Source: an uncultured Collinsella sp. (GTDB taxonomy: Bacteria > Actinomycetota > Coriobacteriia > Coriobacteriales > Coriobacteriaceae). From it: a DNA stretch of 6,415 bases. The position numbers and the translations under genes were made by a program. The DNA is taken from NCBI GenBank assembly GCA_958448375.1, contig CAUDDU010000059.1:1-6415 (forward strand), written 5' to 3'. Within the stretch, counting starts at the first letter, position 1. Every line of letters begins with the position of its first letter. Shown in pieces: positions 4,093 through 6,415 of this stretch. Under the pieces are notes generated by a model, which was given only the letters and a program-made list of their open reading frames with translations, did not search any database and was not told where the DNA came from.

Positions 4093-6415
4093 ATGCAGGC
4101 AGATTCCGCTCAGCAGCAGGGCCTTTATCGCCCCGAATTCGACCACGATGCATGTGGCATCGGCGCGCTTGCCGATATCAACGGCGAGCGCCATCACCAG
4201 ATCCTGGACGACGCACTGTCCATTCTGGTTAACTTGGAGCACCGCGGTGGTACGGGACTCGAGAAGAACACCGGCGACGGCGCTGGCATCCTGTTCCAGG
4301 TTCCGCATCACTTTTTCCGTAAAGAGGCCCAAAAGTGCGGCCAGATTCTGCCGGCAGAGGGCGACTATGGCGTGGCCATGCTGTTCTTCCCGCAGGACGA
4401 CAAGGGCGTAGAGGATGCCCGTCGCGTGTTTGAGGAGGGCTGCGCCGAGGCCGGCGTGCCGCTGCTCTTTTGGCGCGAGGTGCCCGTCGACCCGCACGAC
4501 CTGGGCGAGACGGCCCGCGCCTGCATGCCTACTATCCTGCAGGCCTTTCTGGGCCGCCCCGACGACACGCCGGCCGGCGATGCCTTTGAGCGTCGCCTGT
4601 ACGTGTGCCGCCGCACCATCGAAAAGAAGGCCGACGCTGAGTTCGCCCTGCGCGACAAGATCTTCTATGTGTGCTCCATGAGCTCGCGCACCATCGTGTA
4701 CAAAGGCATGCTTGTGGCCACACAGATGCGCCGCTTCTTCATCGACCTCAACGACGCCGCCGTCAAAACGGCCGTGGCACTCGTCCACTCGCGCTACTCC
4801 ACCAACACTACGCCCAGCTGGGAGCGCGCGCACCCCAACCGCTTTATCATCCACAACGGTGAGATCAACACCCTCAAGGGCAACGTGAACTGGATTCGCG
4901 CCCGCGAACCCAACCTGTACAGCCCCGTGCTGCAGCACGATCTTGAGCGCGTGATGCCCATCATCAACCGCGAGGGCTCTGATTCCGCGATTCTGGATAA
5001 CGTGCTCGAATTTTTGGTCATGAACGGTCGCCCGCTCACGCGTGCCGCGTCCATGTTGCTGCCCGAGCCGTGGGACCACAACGATAGTCTGAGCGAGGAG
5101 CGTCGCGCTTACGACGCCTACCAGTCCATGCTCATGGAGCCGTGGGATGGCCCGGCGGCCATCGCCTTTACCGACGGTCGCACGCTGGGTGCCGCCCTCG
5201 ACCGTAACGGCCTGCGTCCCGCCCGCTACTATGTGACGCGCGACGGTCGCTTTATGCTGGCGAGCGAGGTGGGCACCATCGAGGTGAGCCCCGAGAACAT
5301 CCTGACGAGCGGCTGCCTAGGACCGGGTCAGATGCTCGAGGTCGACTTTGCCCGCGGGCGCGTCATCTACAACGATGAGCTGCGTGCCCGTTACGCCAAG
5401 GAAAAGCCCTACCGTGATTGGATTGCCGAGGAGACGCTAACCGTTGACGCGCTCGATGAGCCCGTTGCGGCAACGCCCGCCGAGGACGCCGAGGTGCCCG
5501 CCGCCGTGCGCATGGCTAAGCTCGGGTATCACTGGGATGATGTTGACGAGGTCGTGCGTCCCATGGCCCAGCAGGGCAAGGCACCGCTCGCTTCGATGGG
5601 CATCGATGCGCCGCTGGCCTGCCTGTCCAAGAAGACGCGCTCGTTCTTCGATTACTTCTATCAGCTGTTCGCCCAGGTCACGAATCCGCCGATTGATGCC
5701 CTGCGCGAGCACATGGTGACTTCGACCACGCTCTACCTGGGCAACCACGGCAACTTGCTCGAGGATTCCCGCACGGCCTGCCAACTGGTGCGCTTGGAGC
5801 GCCCGTTGCTCAACGAGGAGGAGTTTGACCGCATCTGCGCCATCGATCGCGTGGGCTTTAAGACTCGCCGCTTCCGTGCCGTCTACCGCCGCGACGCCGG
5901 CGAGGGCGCACTGCAGGCTGCGCTCAAGCAGCTTGCCGAAGACGTCGAGGCTGCGGTCCGCGACGGCGTGAACATCGTGGTGCTGAGCGATCGTGCCGCT
6001 GCGGGCGAGGTGCCCGTGCCGTCGCTGCTCGCCGTGGGCTGCGTGCACAACCACCTGATCCGTGCCGGCGTGCGCACCTTTGCCGATATCGTGGTGGAGT
6101 GCGGCGATGCCGTGTCTCCGCACGACTTTGCGGCGCTGGTGGGCTACTCCGCAAGCGGCATCTACCCGTACAACGCGCATGCGTGCATCCGCAATCTGGC
6201 GGCACGCGGCGACCTGGACGTGACGGCCGAGCAGGGCATCGCCAATTACAACAAGGCCGCGACGGCGGGCATCGTCTCCATCATGTCCAAGATGGGCATC
6301 TCCACGGTGCAGAGCTACCACTCCGCGCAGATCTTCGAGGCCGTTGGCTTTACGCCGGAGTTCGTCAACGCGTACTTCGCCGGCACGGTGAGCCGTGTGG
6401 GCGGTATGGGTGTCG
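4093..6415 (+). CDS. gltB: Glutamate synthase large subunit, 3'-partial
   Basis: The large (alpha) subunit of glutamate synthase splits glutamine and passes the ammonia to 2-oxoglutarate to make glutamate in the cytosol. The window holds the first 774 codons of about 1,500, with no stop. Residues 21-about 420 are the class II glutamine amidotransferase domain: catalytic Cys in HDACGIG (C21, the mature N-terminus after a 20-residue propeptide), HRGGTGL, TGDGAGIL, HSRYSTNTTPSWERAHPNRF, IHNGEINTLKGN (N255-G256, oxyanion hole), SDSAILDN (D297) and LDRNGLRPARYY. An Ala/Pro/Glu-rich linker lies at about 455-475. The central domain spans about 495-715 (LASMGIDAPLACLS, FAQVTNPPIDALREHMV). The FMN domain begins at GIVSIMSKMGIST (726-738) and is cut by the window end; the Fe-S cysteines lie beyond. 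The start follows AGGGGAGGA (4079-4087) by six bases. A small subunit gene, gltD, is expected downstream. The gene is the largest in the window and looks intact as far as seen. Confidence 0.97.
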   Translation, partial: MQADSAQQQGLYRPEFDHDACGIGALADINGERHHQILDDALSILVNLEHRGGTGLEKNTGDGAGILFQVPHHFFRKEAQKCGQILPAEGDYGVAMLFFPQDDKGVEDARRVFEEGCAEAGVPLLFWREVPVDPHDLGETARACMPTILQAFLGRPDDTPAGDAFERRLYVCRRTIEKKADAEFALRDKIFYVCSMSSRTIVYKGMLVATQMRRFFIDLNDAAVKTAVALVHSRYSTNTTPSWERAHPNRFIIHNGEINTLKGNVNWIRAREPNLYSPVLQHDLERVMPIINREGSDSAILDNVLEFLVMNGRPLTRAASMLLPEPWDHNDSLSEERRAYDAYQSMLMEPWDGPAAIAFTDGRTLGAALDRNGLRPARYYVTRDGRFMLASEVGTIEVSPENILTSGCLGPGQMLEVDFARGRVIYNDELRARYAKEKPYRDWIAEETLTVDALDEPVAATPAEDAEVPAAVRMAKLGYHWDDVDEVVRPMAQQGKAPLASMGIDAPLACLSKKTRSFFDYFYQLFAQVTNPPIDALREHMVTSTTLYLGNHGNLLEDSRTACQLVRLERPLLNEEEFDRICAIDRVGFKTRRFRAVYRRDAGEGALQAALKQLAEDVEAAVRDGVNIVVLSDRAAAGEVPVPSLLAVGCVHNHLIRAGVRTFADIVVECGDAVSPHDFAALVGYSASGIYPYNAHACIRNLAARGDLDVTAEQGIANYNKAATAGIVSIMSKMGISTVQSYHSAQIFEAVGFTPEFVNAYFAGTVSRVGGMGV

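Noticed and set aside
4069..5079. A 336-codon open frame on the minus strand opposite gltB
   Set aside because: The plus strand encodes unmistakable GltB motifs over the same bases. The antisense frame is open only because of the G+C-rich codon pattern, has no recognisable motif and is rich in His, Arg and Val as expected of antisense reading.
5437..6321. A 294-codon minus-strand open frame
   Set aside because: It is antisense to the GltB central and FMN domains, low-complexity in composition and has no plausible start signal.

Overview
The window looks like chromosomal DNA from a high-G+C, strictly anaerobic gut actinobacterium of the class Coriobacteriia, most likely Collinsella or a close relative. 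I infer this from the G+C-rich codon use, strong GGAGG-type ribosome binding sites, AT-rich spacers with palindromic hairpins, and the gene content. No marker in the window fixes the genus.

Layout, left to right. (1) 2-1379, plus strand: a TPR-repeat protein, possibly cut at its 5' end, overlaps smpB by 11 bases. SmpB is the tmRNA partner in ribosome rescue. The spacer after smpB holds a 67-base imperfect palindrome and a good intrinsic terminator. (2) 1586-2321, plus strand: a flavin-reductase domain protein and a very small (47-residue) rubredoxin. Together they are the two halves of what other anaerobes encode as one protein, high-molecular-weight rubredoxin (Hrb), which passes NAD(P)H electrons to flavodiiron proteins. 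The rubredoxin gene has its own AT-rich promoter candidate and a strong terminator. (3) 2473-3729, minus strand: mntH, an Nramp-family proton-coupled Mn2+/Fe2+ importer, with a DtxR/MntR-like palindrome upstream. (4) 3730-4092: a 363-base intergenic region with the divergent control regions of mntH and gltB, a second large hairpin, and possibly the last codons of a lost minus-strand gene. (5) 4093 to the window end, plus strand: the first 774 codons of gltB, the large subunit of glutamate synthase, complete through the glutaminase and central domains and cut just inside the FMN domain.

How the genes fit together: manganese import and a flavin reductase/rubredoxin electron-transfer pair side by side fit oxygen or NO defence in an anaerobe. 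gltB belongs to nitrogen assimilation and smpB to translation quality control. These are mostly housekeeping genes. The least ordinary signals are the split Hrb module with a shortened rubredoxin, two 65-67-base hairpin elements (one with a related half-copy beyond mntH), and possible regulator sites before mntH and gltB. I see no transposase, phage gene, CRISPR array, tRNA or rRNA. I found nothing I would call an entirely new system.
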